In this document: one piece after another, positions 29,293-37,176 of the stretch
Position numbering within the stretch: position 1 is the first letter of the stretch
Layout: every line of letters starts with the position of its first letter
Source: a virus
IMG/VR virus record: IMGVR_UViG_3300020183_004756
Coordinates: 1-37,176 of that record
Strand: one strand, 5' to 3'
DNA length: 37,176 nt
Notes under the pieces: model-generated
Database searches by the model: none
What the model saw: the letters and a program-made list of their open reading frames with translations, nothing else
What the model was told of the DNA's origin: nothing
Program-made: the position numbers and the translations under genes

Positions 29293-30806
29293 AGGGATTC
29301 AAAGAAATAGTTGATAAAAAGGGATACAAAGTAAATTCCAAAGATAGAACCATTTTTGAAAGAGAAATTGGTAAAGCTTACTTTGGTATGGGTGTATCTG
29401 ATATGATTGAATTTATACTTTATGATTTAAGTGATAATCAATTACCTCAAGGTGAAGAAGAATCATTAGTAAGATATATACCTTTGGATAATGAAAATAT
29501 TAGAAAATATTTTCTTATTACTAATAATAAACAAAACAAAAGACTAAATGGTGCAGATGAATATATCATAGATATTGAAAAATTGATAACTGAAGCAGGT
29601 TATTCAAATGGTATATTTAAAACACAAGTAACATTATTAAATAAAAGAGTTGGTTCTGAAAATATATCTAAAGATAAACTTTGGATACATGAAATATCAC
29701 CATCGAGAACGGAGGTAAGAGTTCTTCCATTAGAAACAAAAGATGAAAAAGTTTATGAAGATTTACAAAATAGATTAGATATTATTCTAAATCAAAAACA
29801 ATTTAGAGATGATACAATTTACTTTGTAAAATCTATGATTGAATCAATAAAAGTTGAAGAAGTTCTTAAATCTTTTTTATTATTAAATGGTAATGTAACA
29901 ATTGGTGAAAATTATATAAAATTAATAAAAAAAGAATTTAAAATAAATGATTGGGAACTTTTTATTAATAGTATAAAAGAAAAATTAATAGAAGGTGCTC
30001 AATATTTCGTTGAGAATAGAAATTGGGATATATCATCTGTAAATTATGGTAAACCATTAAGTACCAAAATTGATTTAGAATTGAGTGTTGATAAAATAGT
30101 AGAAACATTAAATTCAATTTTAATTAAAATTATAGATAAATTTTTACCAAAACAAAGTATTCAAGATGAAAATATTTTAACTATTGATGAACAAAAAACT
30201 TTAGATGAAACAACCAAAATTATAAAAACATTGACATCGAATACAAAATATGATACTGATAGTTTATCAAATAAACAACCAATAGTAAGAGGTTGTACTG
30301 ATAAATCGGCATTAAATTATAATCCATTAGCAGTGGAAGATGATGGTAGTTGTATATACTTACCAATACCACTAAAAAAAGAAACTCCGGATCCTAATCC
30401 AAAAAAGAAATTACCACCACCTCCACAAATTAATGAGCCAAAAATTAAAGAGTATCAAACAATTACCAAAAAGTGGTATGGTTGTGCACCAATAACAATT
30501 GTAAATTTTCAAGACAAGTATGGAAATACTAATCAAACTAAAATTTATGAAAATGCTAATCAATTATTAACCTATATAGACGGATCATTAAAATTTGATG
30601 GTGATATTAGAGAAACTCCTAAACAAAATACTAACTTACCACAAAAACCAAACAATGAAACACCTGAAATAGTGATTAGTGGAATTGGTGGTTCTGGCGG
30701 AGGAATGGGTAGTAGTGGTGAATTAATCACAAGAGAATACGGTGTTAATACTAATGTGGAAAGAGTTGTTGAAGGAAATTTAGTAGATAGACGAAACACC
30801 AAATAA
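29283..30806 (+). CDS. Baseplate structural protein with GCTD...DDGSC motif and C-terminal tag
   Basis: A 507-residue protein. The main part (1-330) is an unrecognised alpha/beta structural region. At 337-357 it has the motif GCTDKSALNYNP followed by LAVEDDGSC, with Cys338 and Cys357. This cysteine-bounded repeat is common in secreted and surface proteins of marine Bacteroidota and their viruses. A proline-rich linker (364-388) then leads to a second Cys (401) and a Gly-Ser region (467-478). The last 32 residues (GELITREYGVNTNVERVVEG to the end) are nearly identical to the end of the next gene product. The gene starts 10 bases inside the coiled-coil protein gene. No T4 homologue is evident. 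By position it may be a wedge periphery or fibre-attachment component. Confidence 0.68.
   Translation: MAIKGFKEIVDKKGYKVNSKDRTIFEREIGKAYFGMGVSDMIEFILYDLSDNQLPQGEEESLVRYIPLDNENIRKYFLITNNKQNKRLNGADEYIIDIEKLITEAGYSNGIFKTQVTLLNKRVGSENISKDKLWIHEISPSRTEVRVLPLETKDEKVYEDLQNRLDIILNQKQFRDDTIYFVKSMIESIKVEEVLKSFLLLNGNVTIGENYIKLIKKEFKINDWELFINSIKEKLIEGAQYFVENRNWDISSVNYGKPLSTKIDLELSVDKIVETLNSILIKIIDKFLPKQSIQDENILTIDEQKTLDETTKIIKTLTSNTKYDTDSLSNKQPIVRGCTDKSALNYNPLAVEDDGSCIYLPIPLKKETPDPNPKKKLPPPPQINEPKIKEYQTITKKWYGCAPITIVNFQDKYGNTNQTKIYENANQLLTYIDGSLKFDGDIRETPKQNTNLPQKPNNETPEIVISGIGGSGGGMGSSGELITREYGVNTNVERVVEGNLVDRRNTK
30708..30806 (+). repeat. 99-bp direct repeat, copy 1 (3' end of the 29283 gene)
   Basis: The 99 bases up to and including the stop codon match 31221-31319 at 92 positions by my count. 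Both copies end exactly at their stop codons and encode the same C-terminal tag. Confidence 0.85.
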
Positions 30807-30821
30807 AAATATTTATTTTAA

Positions 30822-31319
30822 ATGGCACAATATCAATTTAATTCAGAACTTTTAAATTTACCATCAAATGATACAAATTCTTTTGATCAAAGTGGTGCTG
30901 GTGTAATTATTGGCGGTGGAGTGGGTGCTTCAACTCCAATACCTATGCCAACGTGTAGAACTATTTCTTTTAATTTAAATTCATCACCAGCTGGTGCAAG
31001 TATTTTTGTTGATGAAATAGATACAAAATTTACTACACCGCATACTTTACAATTTAAAGAAACTGAATTACTAACACCAAAAGTAATAACTGTTAAAACA
31101 CCTAATAGAACATCAAATGAAAATTACGTTATTTCAGCTGAATTAGTAGAACAAAATTTTGGTGGTAAAGGTGGTAGTGGCGATGGTGCAGGAGGTAGTG
31201 GCGGTGGAGGTGGAGGAATAGGTAGTAGTGGTGAATTAATCACAAGAGAATTTAATGTTAATACTAATGTGGAAAGAGTTGTTGACGGAAATTTAGTAGA
31301 TAGACGAAATATCAAATAA
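30822..31319 (+). CDS. Small structural protein: PEGA-like domain, Gly-rich linker and shared C-terminal tag
   Basis: A 165-residue protein built of modules. A short N-terminal segment (1-40) leads into a PEGA-like beta domain (46-93), containing SSPAGASIFVDEIDTKFTTP. Such domains usually carry surface-layer or sugar-related functions. Then come a Gly/Ser-rich linker (114-135) and a tag of about 32 residues nearly identical to the end of the previous gene product. It begins 15 bases after that gene and ends 6 bases before the large wedge gene. A TATTTATT lies close before its start, but too close (4 bases) to be a promoter. It looks like a decoration or adaptor protein held by its tag to a larger tail part. 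It is likely a product of duplication of the 3' end of the previous gene, or of both genes taking a common tag. Confidence 0.7.
   Translation: MAQYQFNSELLNLPSNDTNSFDQSGAGVIIGGGVGASTPIPMPTCRTISFNLNSSPAGASIFVDEIDTKFTTPHTLQFKETELLTPKVITVKTPNRTSNENYVISAELVEQNFGGKGGSGDGAGGSGGGGGGIGSSGELITREFNVNTNVERVVDGNLVDRRNIK
31221..31319 (+). repeat. 99-bp direct repeat, copy 2 (3' end of the PEGA-like gene)
   Basis: Second copy of the tag-coding sequence at 30708-30806, also ending at its stop codon. Differences are clustered at one short codon cluster and near the end. Confidence 0.85.
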
Positions 31320-31325
31320 GATAAA

Positions 31326-34300
31326 GTGGCACAATATAAAATAAAAATATTAAAAGTAGATACTTCAAACGAAGTACGTTCAGATTTTGGAACAATAAAT
31401 CCAACAGATGTTGCCGCAATAAGCATACCGTTTACTTTTAAACCAATTCAAGTTGTAGGAGGTCAACAACCTTCAGTTCCAACATCAATAATAAATGTAA
31501 CTGCAGACGTTCACAAATCAAACATTTTATCTTATAAAACTTCTGATGGTCAATCTGGATTTGTAAATGGAGATTTAAATTTAGAAGTATTATTAATTGG
31601 TAATTCGAATTATATTGAATTTATTGGAGATAAAAATGAAAAATACTTTTTTCAAGCTAAAGTAACGAACTCTTCAAACGCAAAACAAAATAAAACTTAT
31701 GAATCGTCAGATTTTAAGTTAGAAGTTGCAAATGAAAAAATAAGTATTTCATTAGTAACAAGTAAAAATAATGCTCCAGCCTTAAAAGATGCACCAAAAA
31801 TCAAAGTATTAAATGAATCGTATACTTGGAATATAAACGATGATAAAAATTTAGAAATATCTTATAAAACAAGTTTTGCAGATTATGTACAGTTGGCATT
31901 AGGAAAAATTCAAAGAAAGATTGATTCTAATGGGGTATTAAAACTTTCAAAATCAGATTTTACTAATGGTATAGGTAATTACACTTTATACCTACAACCT
32001 GTTTCTAATATAAATGGAAGTGGAGAATTAAAAAAACTATCTATTAATGTAATTAGTAAATCTTTTTTACCAGGACCAGATATTACGAATATATCATATC
32101 CATCGATAATTAAAGGTAAAGATTTTGCAGGTTTAAATGTTGAATTTGATATTTCATATCAATCAATTTATACAAATTACGTTGAAATTTATGTAGGTAA
32201 AAAAGATAAAGAATTTGCATTAGGTAAGTTTTCAAATAGTGGTTTAGCAACATTTAATGTAGCAGATATAATTAAAAAATCAAAAAAGAATTATAATGAA
32301 GATACTGATAATATACAATTTAGTTTATTATTAATTCCATATAATATTGAAGGAGATTCTTTAACAGAAGGTAACACAGAAGAAATTTCTATTCTTTTTG
32401 ATAAAGGTGATTTAAAACTTAATAGAGGTAAAGTTGTAAGTGATATTAGAGAAGCTTTTAATAGAAATTTAAAAACACAAATTTTTAAAGATGAAATTTC
32501 AAATTTACTTACTCATTTTGCTCATTTTGGAAACGGAGATAATAAATTAATTGCAACATGGGCAGTTGATACTGAAACATTTTCTGAATATGAAGAAGGA
32601 TTTAATGAAAATGGAGAACGATTTAAAAGAAAAACAAATAACCCAAAATCTCTAGTTCTTAAATTATATGAACCATTACCAACATCAGTAGAATTAAATC
32701 AAACTCTTTGGATTTCAAAAATTCAATCGATTCCGGTAATTGAACAAATTACAATTGTTGGAGATGTTTTAAAAGATTGTACTCAACTAACACCAAACTT
32801 TAGCGTAAATATTGGTGATGAAATTGGTTATCAAATATTAAATGATTTGATAGCAAGTGGTTCTACTACATCAAATGATTTAGTAAAAACTTATTTATCA
32901 TCATCAGATTTTTCATTAGATAATTTAGATTTTCAATTTACAAAATACTCTGAAGTAGTTGATGGTTATTTAATTGTTGAAGGCTCAAAAGAATATTGCT
33001 GGAGTAATTTTGTAAAATATTCATCCGCATCTGAAAGGGTTGAAAATTTTTATTATAAAATAAAATTATTAGAATTTTATAATTCAAAATATAATAATCT
33101 TACTTCAGGAAGCACGTGGACTGGTTCAGTATCAGTTCTTAATGAAGCAAATAGGGTACAACAACAAATTAATCAATTAAAAAATAGTTTTGATTCATTT
33201 GAAAAATGGTTATTTGAATCATCTTCAGAAGATGGATTTACATATCCAAAACTTAATAATACAGGAAGTTTTTTAAATCCAACTGGATCAGATGGTCTAT
33301 TTTGGTATAATAGTACATTTGCATCTGCCAGTTTATATGATACTAACAATAAATCAAATTTAGTAAATAATTTACCTGATCACATTCAAAATGATGAAGA
33401 CGGTCAAGAATTTATTTTATTCTTTCATATGCTTGGACAACACTTTGATATAGTGTGGTCATATATTAACGGATTACAATATTCAAAAAAATTAGAACAA
33501 AAATACGAAATTGGAATAAAAGATGATTTGGTATATCATATGCTTGAATCATTAGGTTATAATGCTGATATGGGAGTAAAATCTCAATTCCTTTGGGAAT
33601 ACGCATTTGGTAAACATAGTGATGGAACACAAATTTCATCAATGAGTGGTAAAGATAGACAAAATGAAATTTGGAGAAGATTATTAAATAATTTACCATA
33701 TCTTAATAAACACAAAGGTACTAAAAGAGCATTACACGCTGCAATGGCGTGTTATGGTATTCCTGCTTCATTATTAACTGTAATGGAGTTTGGTGGTCCG
33801 CAAGATCCACAACTAAATGGTACAACTAAATTTACATTTGAAGATAGAACTGCAGCACTTAATTTATCTGGTTCAAATAATGTTACATTAGATTGGAAAT
33901 CTTATGATGATGATTTTCCAAATTCTGTACAATTTAGAATTAATACAATTACAAAACAAAATCAAGTAATTGCAGAAGTTCAAGATGGTTGGAAATTGGA
34001 AATTATTAGTGGTTCTAACTATTTAGGTAAAGTTAAATTTAGTATAAGTGCAAGTAATAATTTAGTAACTTCATCAACTGACGATGTACCAATTTTTTAT
34101 GATGATTATTATACAATTACATTAAATAAAATAATATCCGCTGGATATGATGTGTTTAACGTATATGTAAAAGAAGGATTTAATGGAAGAATAAGAAATT
34201 ACGGCTCATCAGAATTATCAACCAATGGTCCAACCTCTTGGAAGAGCGGTTCAGAATTAGTAATAGGTGGAGCCCAACCATATTTTACTGGTTCTATTGA

Positions 34301-35942
34301 TGAATTTAGATTATGGAAAACTGCATTATCTGAATCTAGAATTGAAAATCATTCATTAATTCCTGATGCAATAGATGGAAATCATGTATCTGCTTCAACT
34401 GTTGATTTAATTTTTAGAAATGATTTTGAATATCCGAAAAATCGTGGTGTAGATGTTGATATTAAGAATGTTGCATACATTCAATCATACCAAACATCTT
34501 CAATTGCAAATGGATTTACATCAATAACAACATATCCATATAATTACACTCCATACGATAGAAATGTAACTGCAACAGTACCACAAACTGGATTTAACTT
34601 TGGAAATAAATTTAGATTTGAAAAACAATATGATAGATTAGGAAATGAGATTACATCGGATTCTGTAATAAATTCTGAAGATGGTTTATCTTTGGATTAT
34701 AAATCTCGTTCAACAAAAAAATCATTTGATACCGCTCCAATTGATACGGATAGATTAGGATTATTCTTTTCTCCTATAAAAGAAATTAATATGGATATTC
34801 TTAAATCATTGGGTAATTTCAATATTGATGATTATATAGGAAATCCATCAGATGAATACAATTATGAATATTCTGATTTAAAAAGATTAAGAAATTATTA
34901 TTTTAAAAGATTTGAATTAAATTTTAACGAATATGTTCAACTTGTAAGATATATTGATAAATCATTATTTGATACTTTGGAATCTTTAGTTCCAGCGAGA
35001 GCAAAAGTTTCATCTGGTTTATTAATTGAACCACATATTTTAGAAAGAAGTAAAGTTAAATGGAAAAAGCCAGATGGTACAATAAATAATTTTGATGCCT
35101 TAATTAACACCGAAGAAGATAGAAATATAGTTGGTATTAATGAAGGAAAAGAATCTTTAATTTCAGCAACTGAAAATATTTTATTTGATGTAACAAATCC
35201 TCAATATGAAGGAAAAATTGTAAATACAACAATAACAAATATTGAAGGTTCTACTGCAAATTATACTGGAATTCATTCTATAAATGATACGTCTGTTCAA
35301 TACGGATTTATAACAGTAAATTCTGGATCTGATATGGGTGGTATTTCTATTGTAGTGGATGCTGAATTAGGTGCATCATTGGTTGGACAGTATGATTCAA
35401 GTCAATTTATTCAAGTAAATAATGAGCCCAATTCTTTAAGTTCAAAGGGGTTTGGTTTATTTGGTAGTGGTTCTCATACAATAAGAACTTATATTGATAA
35501 TTTTGGAAATACAATTAGAGAAAGAGTAAAGGTATTTAAAATTAAAGAAAGTTATACTGAAAAAGTTCCAACTATAAGTGGAAGTGAAGGTGGTAGTTAT
35601 TACAGATTATCTGTTCCTGTTTTTGAAAACATTACAAAATTTAAAACAAAAGTAACAATATTACCACTTACAGGTTCCGATGGAAATCCAACAAATAATC
35701 CATCAGTACAAGGTAATATCGTTGAAGTTACTCCACTTAATGGATATTTTGTAACACATTATAGAAATGTGGGTGACTTAACAACTGGATTAGAAAATTC
35801 ATATTTTAATGGTTCAAAACAAACATCTCAAACTACAATAGATGGTGGTTCACCTGTTGTAACATTCACAACTAACCCTAACACATTGAGAGTTTCTGAT
35901 ACTGGTCGTGGTAGTGGAGAACCAATATTGATAGTAGAGTAA
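31326..35942 (+). CDS. Giant baseplate/tail structural protein with Ig-like and LamG-like domains
   Basis: At 1538 residues this is the largest gene in the window. The first third has two or more Ig-like sandwiches (about 155-355). A middle helical segment contains DRQNEIWRRLLNNLPYLNKH and KGTKRALHAAMACYGIPASL (about 776-815), a pattern I associate with wedge or tail proteins of bacteroidotal T4-like phages. A LamG/concanavalin-like domain follows (about 844-1010), closed by GSIDEFRLWKTALSESRI, the standard LamG ending; such domains bind sugars or form adhesion contacts. The remaining 500 residues are mixed. It probably corresponds in place and size to T4 gp7, with an added lectin-like head. 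The start is GTG at 31326. No other start keeps the first strand, AQYKIKILKV. A late-type promoter follows its stop after 31 bases. Confidence 0.75.
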   Translation: MAQYKIKILKVDTSNEVRSDFGTINPTDVAAISIPFTFKPIQVVGGQQPSVPTSIINVTADVHKSNILSYKTSDGQSGFVNGDLNLEVLLIGNSNYIEFIGDKNEKYFFQAKVTNSSNAKQNKTYESSDFKLEVANEKISISLVTSKNNAPALKDAPKIKVLNESYTWNINDDKNLEISYKTSFADYVQLALGKIQRKIDSNGVLKLSKSDFTNGIGNYTLYLQPVSNINGSGELKKLSINVISKSFLPGPDITNISYPSIIKGKDFAGLNVEFDISYQSIYTNYVEIYVGKKDKEFALGKFSNSGLATFNVADIIKKSKKNYNEDTDNIQFSLLLIPYNIEGDSLTEGNTEEISILFDKGDLKLNRGKVVSDIREAFNRNLKTQIFKDEISNLLTHFAHFGNGDNKLIATWAVDTETFSEYEEGFNENGERFKRKTNNPKSLVLKLYEPLPTSVELNQTLWISKIQSIPVIEQITIVGDVLKDCTQLTPNFSVNIGDEIGYQILNDLIASGSTTSNDLVKTYLSSSDFSLDNLDFQFTKYSEVVDGYLIVEGSKEYCWSNFVKYSSASERVENFYYKIKLLEFYNSKYNNLTSGSTWTGSVSVLNEANRVQQQINQLKNSFDSFEKWLFESSSEDGFTYPKLNNTGSFLNPTGSDGLFWYNSTFASASLYDTNNKSNLVNNLPDHIQNDEDGQEFILFFHMLGQHFDIVWSYINGLQYSKKLEQKYEIGIKDDLVYHMLESLGYNADMGVKSQFLWEYAFGKHSDGTQISSMSGKDRQNEIWRRLLNNLPYLNKHKGTKRALHAAMACYGIPASLLTVMEFGGPQDPQLNGTTKFTFEDRTAALNLSGSNNVTLDWKSYDDDFPNSVQFRINTITKQNQVIAEVQDGWKLEIISGSNYLGKVKFSISASNNLVTSSTDDVPIFYDDYYTITLNKIISAGYDVFNVYVKEGFNGRIRNYGSSELSTNGPTSWKSGSELVIGGAQPYFTGSIDEFRLWKTALSESRIENHSLIPDAIDGNHVSASTVDLIFRNDFEYPKNRGVDVDIKNVAYIQSYQTSSIANGFTSITTYPYNYTPYDRNVTATVPQTGFNFGNKFRFEKQYDRLGNEITSDSVINSEDGLSLDYKSRSTKKSFDTAPIDTDRLGLFFSPIKEINMDILKSLGNFNIDDYIGNPSDEYNYEYSDLKRLRNYYFKRFELNFNEYVQLVRYIDKSLFDTLESLVPARAKVSSGLLIEPHILERSKVKWKKPDGTINNFDALINTEEDRNIVGINEGKESLISATENILFDVTNPQYEGKIVNTTITNIEGSTANYTGIHSINDTSVQYGFITVNSGSDMGGISIVVDAELGASLVGQYDSSQFIQVNNEPNSLSSKGFGLFGSGSHTIRTYIDNFGNTIRERVKVFKIKESYTEKVPTISGSEGGSYYRLSVPVFENITKFKTKVTILPLTGSDGNPTNNPSVQGNIVEVTPLNGYFVTHYRNVGDLTTGLENSYFNGSKQTSQTTIDGGSPVVTFTTNPNTLRVSDTGRGSGEPILIVE

Positions 35943-35972
35943 TATTTATTAATACAAAATTAAAAAATACTT

Positions 35973-35982
35973 ATATTTATAT
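35973..35982 (+). promoter_or_regulatory. Predicted phage late promoter (TATTTATA box)
   Basis: A-TATTTATA-T, box 35974-35981, 28 nt before the ATG at 36010. No hairpin terminator is seen just before it, unlike the other four sites, so read-through from the wedge unit is likely. Confidence 0.6.
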
Positions 35983-36009
35983 ACTGAAAGTAAAAAGGAA
36001 AAATAAACT

Positions 36010-36639
36010 ATGGCATATTTAGATAATTCAGAAATTACAGTCGATGCTATTCTTACCAAAAAAGGTAGAGAAAAATTAGCAACTGGAGAAGGATTAAACA
36101 TTACAAAATTCGCATTAGGTGATGATGAAATTGATTACACCTTATACGAACCGGCACACCCAAAAGGTTCTGCATATTATGATGCAGCTATTTTGGGAAT
36201 TCCTGTAACCGAAGCATCTCCTGATGAAACACAAGTGTTAAGATACAAATTAGTTACCTTACCAAAAGGTACAGTTAAAATTCCAAAAGTCGAATTTGGT
36301 GTTCCATCAATTTCTGTAAATCAAAATTCAGGTCAAGTTGCACTTACACCAACAACATCTCCTTCTGGAAATACTCAAGCTGGATATACATTAGTACTTG
36401 CTAACAAAAACGCAGGTTCTATTGTTGGTAGTGGTTTAGCAGCAGGTAGCGGTACTGTACCAGTATTTTTAGGTGATGAAATTACAACAACAGCGGCTGT
36501 GGAAAGAGGAATATCATTTACTTTCATTCCAAATCCAAATATTACAACAACAATTAAGACAACAATAACGGTGTATGGTAACGAAACTGGAGGATCACAA
36601 TCAATTCCAGTGACAGTTACTTATGTACAACCAACATAA
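36010..36639 (+). CDS. Structural protein of unknown function (209 residues)
   Basis: The N-terminal part starts MAYLDNSEITVDAILTKKGR. The following residues up to about 80, with ITKFALGDDEIDY and HPKGSAYYDAAI, form a conserved segment that I link, by memory only, to structural proteins of T4-like phages of marine and bacteroidotal hosts. The second half (about 95-209) is beta-rich, Thr/Ser/Gly-rich and without charge clusters, like an Ig or decoration domain. It has its own late-type promoter and is followed 21 bases later by a second structural gene with an AGGA-like purine run (ACGGAGAAA) before its ATG. High, separate expression suggests a major virion component, for example a tail or capsid surface protein. 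Confidence 0.65.
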   Translation: MAYLDNSEITVDAILTKKGREKLATGEGLNITKFALGDDEIDYTLYEPAHPKGSAYYDAAILGIPVTEASPDETQVLRYKLVTLPKGTVKIPKVEFGVPSISVNQNSGQVALTPTTSPSGNTQAGYTLVLANKNAGSIVGSGLAAGSGTVPVFLGDEITTTAAVERGISFTFIPNPNITTTIKTTITVYGNETGGSQSIPVTVTYVQPT

Positions 36640-36660
36640 TAAAACGGAGAAAATAAAGAT

Positions 36661-37176
36661 ATGGCACAAATTACAGGACAAGCTGGTGTAAACTTAACCC
36701 AAGAATTAACCGCGTATTTAAACGCACAACAAGGTAGTTTAACATCTGAGCAATTATCAACAATTATCAACCAATACTTAACTGGTGGTGATAAGTTAGG
36801 TGCTCAAGGCGGAAACATTAATACTGGTATTTACAAAAGATTTGGTGAATTTGATCAAGTGACTGGCAAAGTAGAAATTGTAACTACTGGTATGTGGAGT
36901 GGTGATACTGGAAGTTTAAATTCATATTTTACAGCTTCTTCAACTGAAGGTTTAGCAACTCAAACATCAGATTCAAAAAATTATTATGTTAATGTTTATA
37001 ATCTAAATCCAGCATCATCTTCAGCTGCAGCTGTTCAGTTTGCAATTGCCTACGGCCATAAATTTGCAAGTGGTTCAGTAGATTTGGATACAAATAATGA
37101 TTCAAAATTAGCAACTAAAGCTACTTACGCACAATATCGTTCTATATTATTAGAACAAGATGATGAATACTTTACA
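36661..37176 (+). CDS. Structural protein, 3' end outside the window
   Basis: The frame is open from the ATG at 36661 to the last base and gives 172 residues without a stop. The start (MAQITGQAGVNLTQELTAYL) and the segment VQFAIAYGHKFASGSVDLDT (about 121-140) resemble conserved virion proteins of T4-like marine phages known from proteomics, but I cannot name the part. KATYAQYRSILLEQDDEYFT closes the visible region. Sequence is rich in Thr, Ser, Gly and Ala and low in Lys, the usual profile for an abundant structural protein. It is co-transcribed with the preceding gene. Confidence 0.65.
   Translation, partial: MAQITGQAGVNLTQELTAYLNAQQGSLTSEQLSTIINQYLTGGDKLGAQGGNINTGIYKRFGEFDQVTGKVEIVTTGMWSGDTGSLNSYFTASSTEGLATQTSDSKNYYVNVYNLNPASSSAAAVQFAIAYGHKFASGSVDLDTNNDSKLATKATYAQYRSILLEQDDEYFT

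Noticed and set aside
30810-30817. TATTTATT as another late promoter before the PEGA-like gene
   Set aside because: It is one base off the box and ends only 4 bases before the ATG, too close to act as a promoter for it.
1-37176. Minus-strand reading frames of 60-100 codons in several places
   Set aside because: All lie opposite well-supported + strand genes, have no start signals, and give low-complexity or unlikely proteins.
1-37176. CRISPR array, tRNA genes, integrase or insertion sequence
   Set aside because: I looked for spaced repeats, cloverleaf arms and transposase-type motifs in the gaps and found none; the only clear long repeat is the 99-bp coding repeat.

Overview
The window is a contiguous piece of a large, AT-rich, T4-like tailed phage (contractile-tail, myovirus-type) that most likely infects a member of the Bacteroidota, probably a flavobacterium-like host. 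Signs of the virus are gp25- and gp6-type baseplate wedge proteins, a central-spike-like protein, tail-associated cell-wall hydrolases, a gp55-like late sigma factor and phage-typical metabolic genes. Signs of the host are five promoters of the Bacteroidota type (TTTG, exactly 20 nt, TAnnTTTG/A), lipoprotein signal peptides ending in (L/F)SC followed by charged residues, and weak or absent Shine-Dalgarno sites. Every supported gene is on the + strand, and many overlap by a few bases. I saw no tRNA, CRISPR array, transposase or integrase.

Left part (1-17.1 kb), mainly enzymes and accessory genes. It begins with the 3' end of a gene of unknown identity and an SGNH hydrolase. After a terminator come a surface lipoprotein with six calcium-loop repeats, a 5'(3')-deoxyribonucleotidase, a second lipoprotein, an unknown protein and an Hsp20 chaperone. 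A late-type unit then carries a small protein and a multi-pass membrane protein. Next are UvsE, two tiny proteins, a metallophosphoesterase, an SF2 helicase with an ExoX-like tail, a sulfotransferase-like protein, thymidylate synthase, a divergent S-adenosylmethionine synthetase, a HIGH-motif nucleotidyltransferase, peptide deformylase, several small unknown proteins, the late sigma factor and a NodU-type carbamoyltransferase.

Middle (17.2-19.9 kb). A two-helix membrane protein with calcium loops and a possible zinc ribbon is followed by a PAP2 phosphatase, an Ntn-hydrolase-like protein, a tiny basic protein and a lipoprotein reading frame that has lost, or lacks, a normal start codon.

Right part (19.97-37.2 kb), the tail and baseplate module: a helical protein, an OB-fold spike protein, a CHAP-like peptidase and a GH19-type muralytic enzyme, an assembly or structural protein, gp25, gp6, and then large bacteroidotal-style structural proteins with DNRLRE-like, PEGA-like, LamG-like and Ig-like parts. 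The window ends inside another structural gene.

The most coherent system I see is a two-class transcription programme. Enzyme genes follow host-type promoters. Late genes follow a different conserved box, A-TATTTATA-T, placed 21-28 nt before a start codon and usually straight after an intrinsic terminator. The likely reader of that box, a gp55-like sigma factor, is encoded in the same window at 14687-15436. Other notable points are probable leaderless mRNAs, a shared C-terminal tag on two neighbouring structural proteins, a reduced phage MetK, and three predicted surface lipoproteins.
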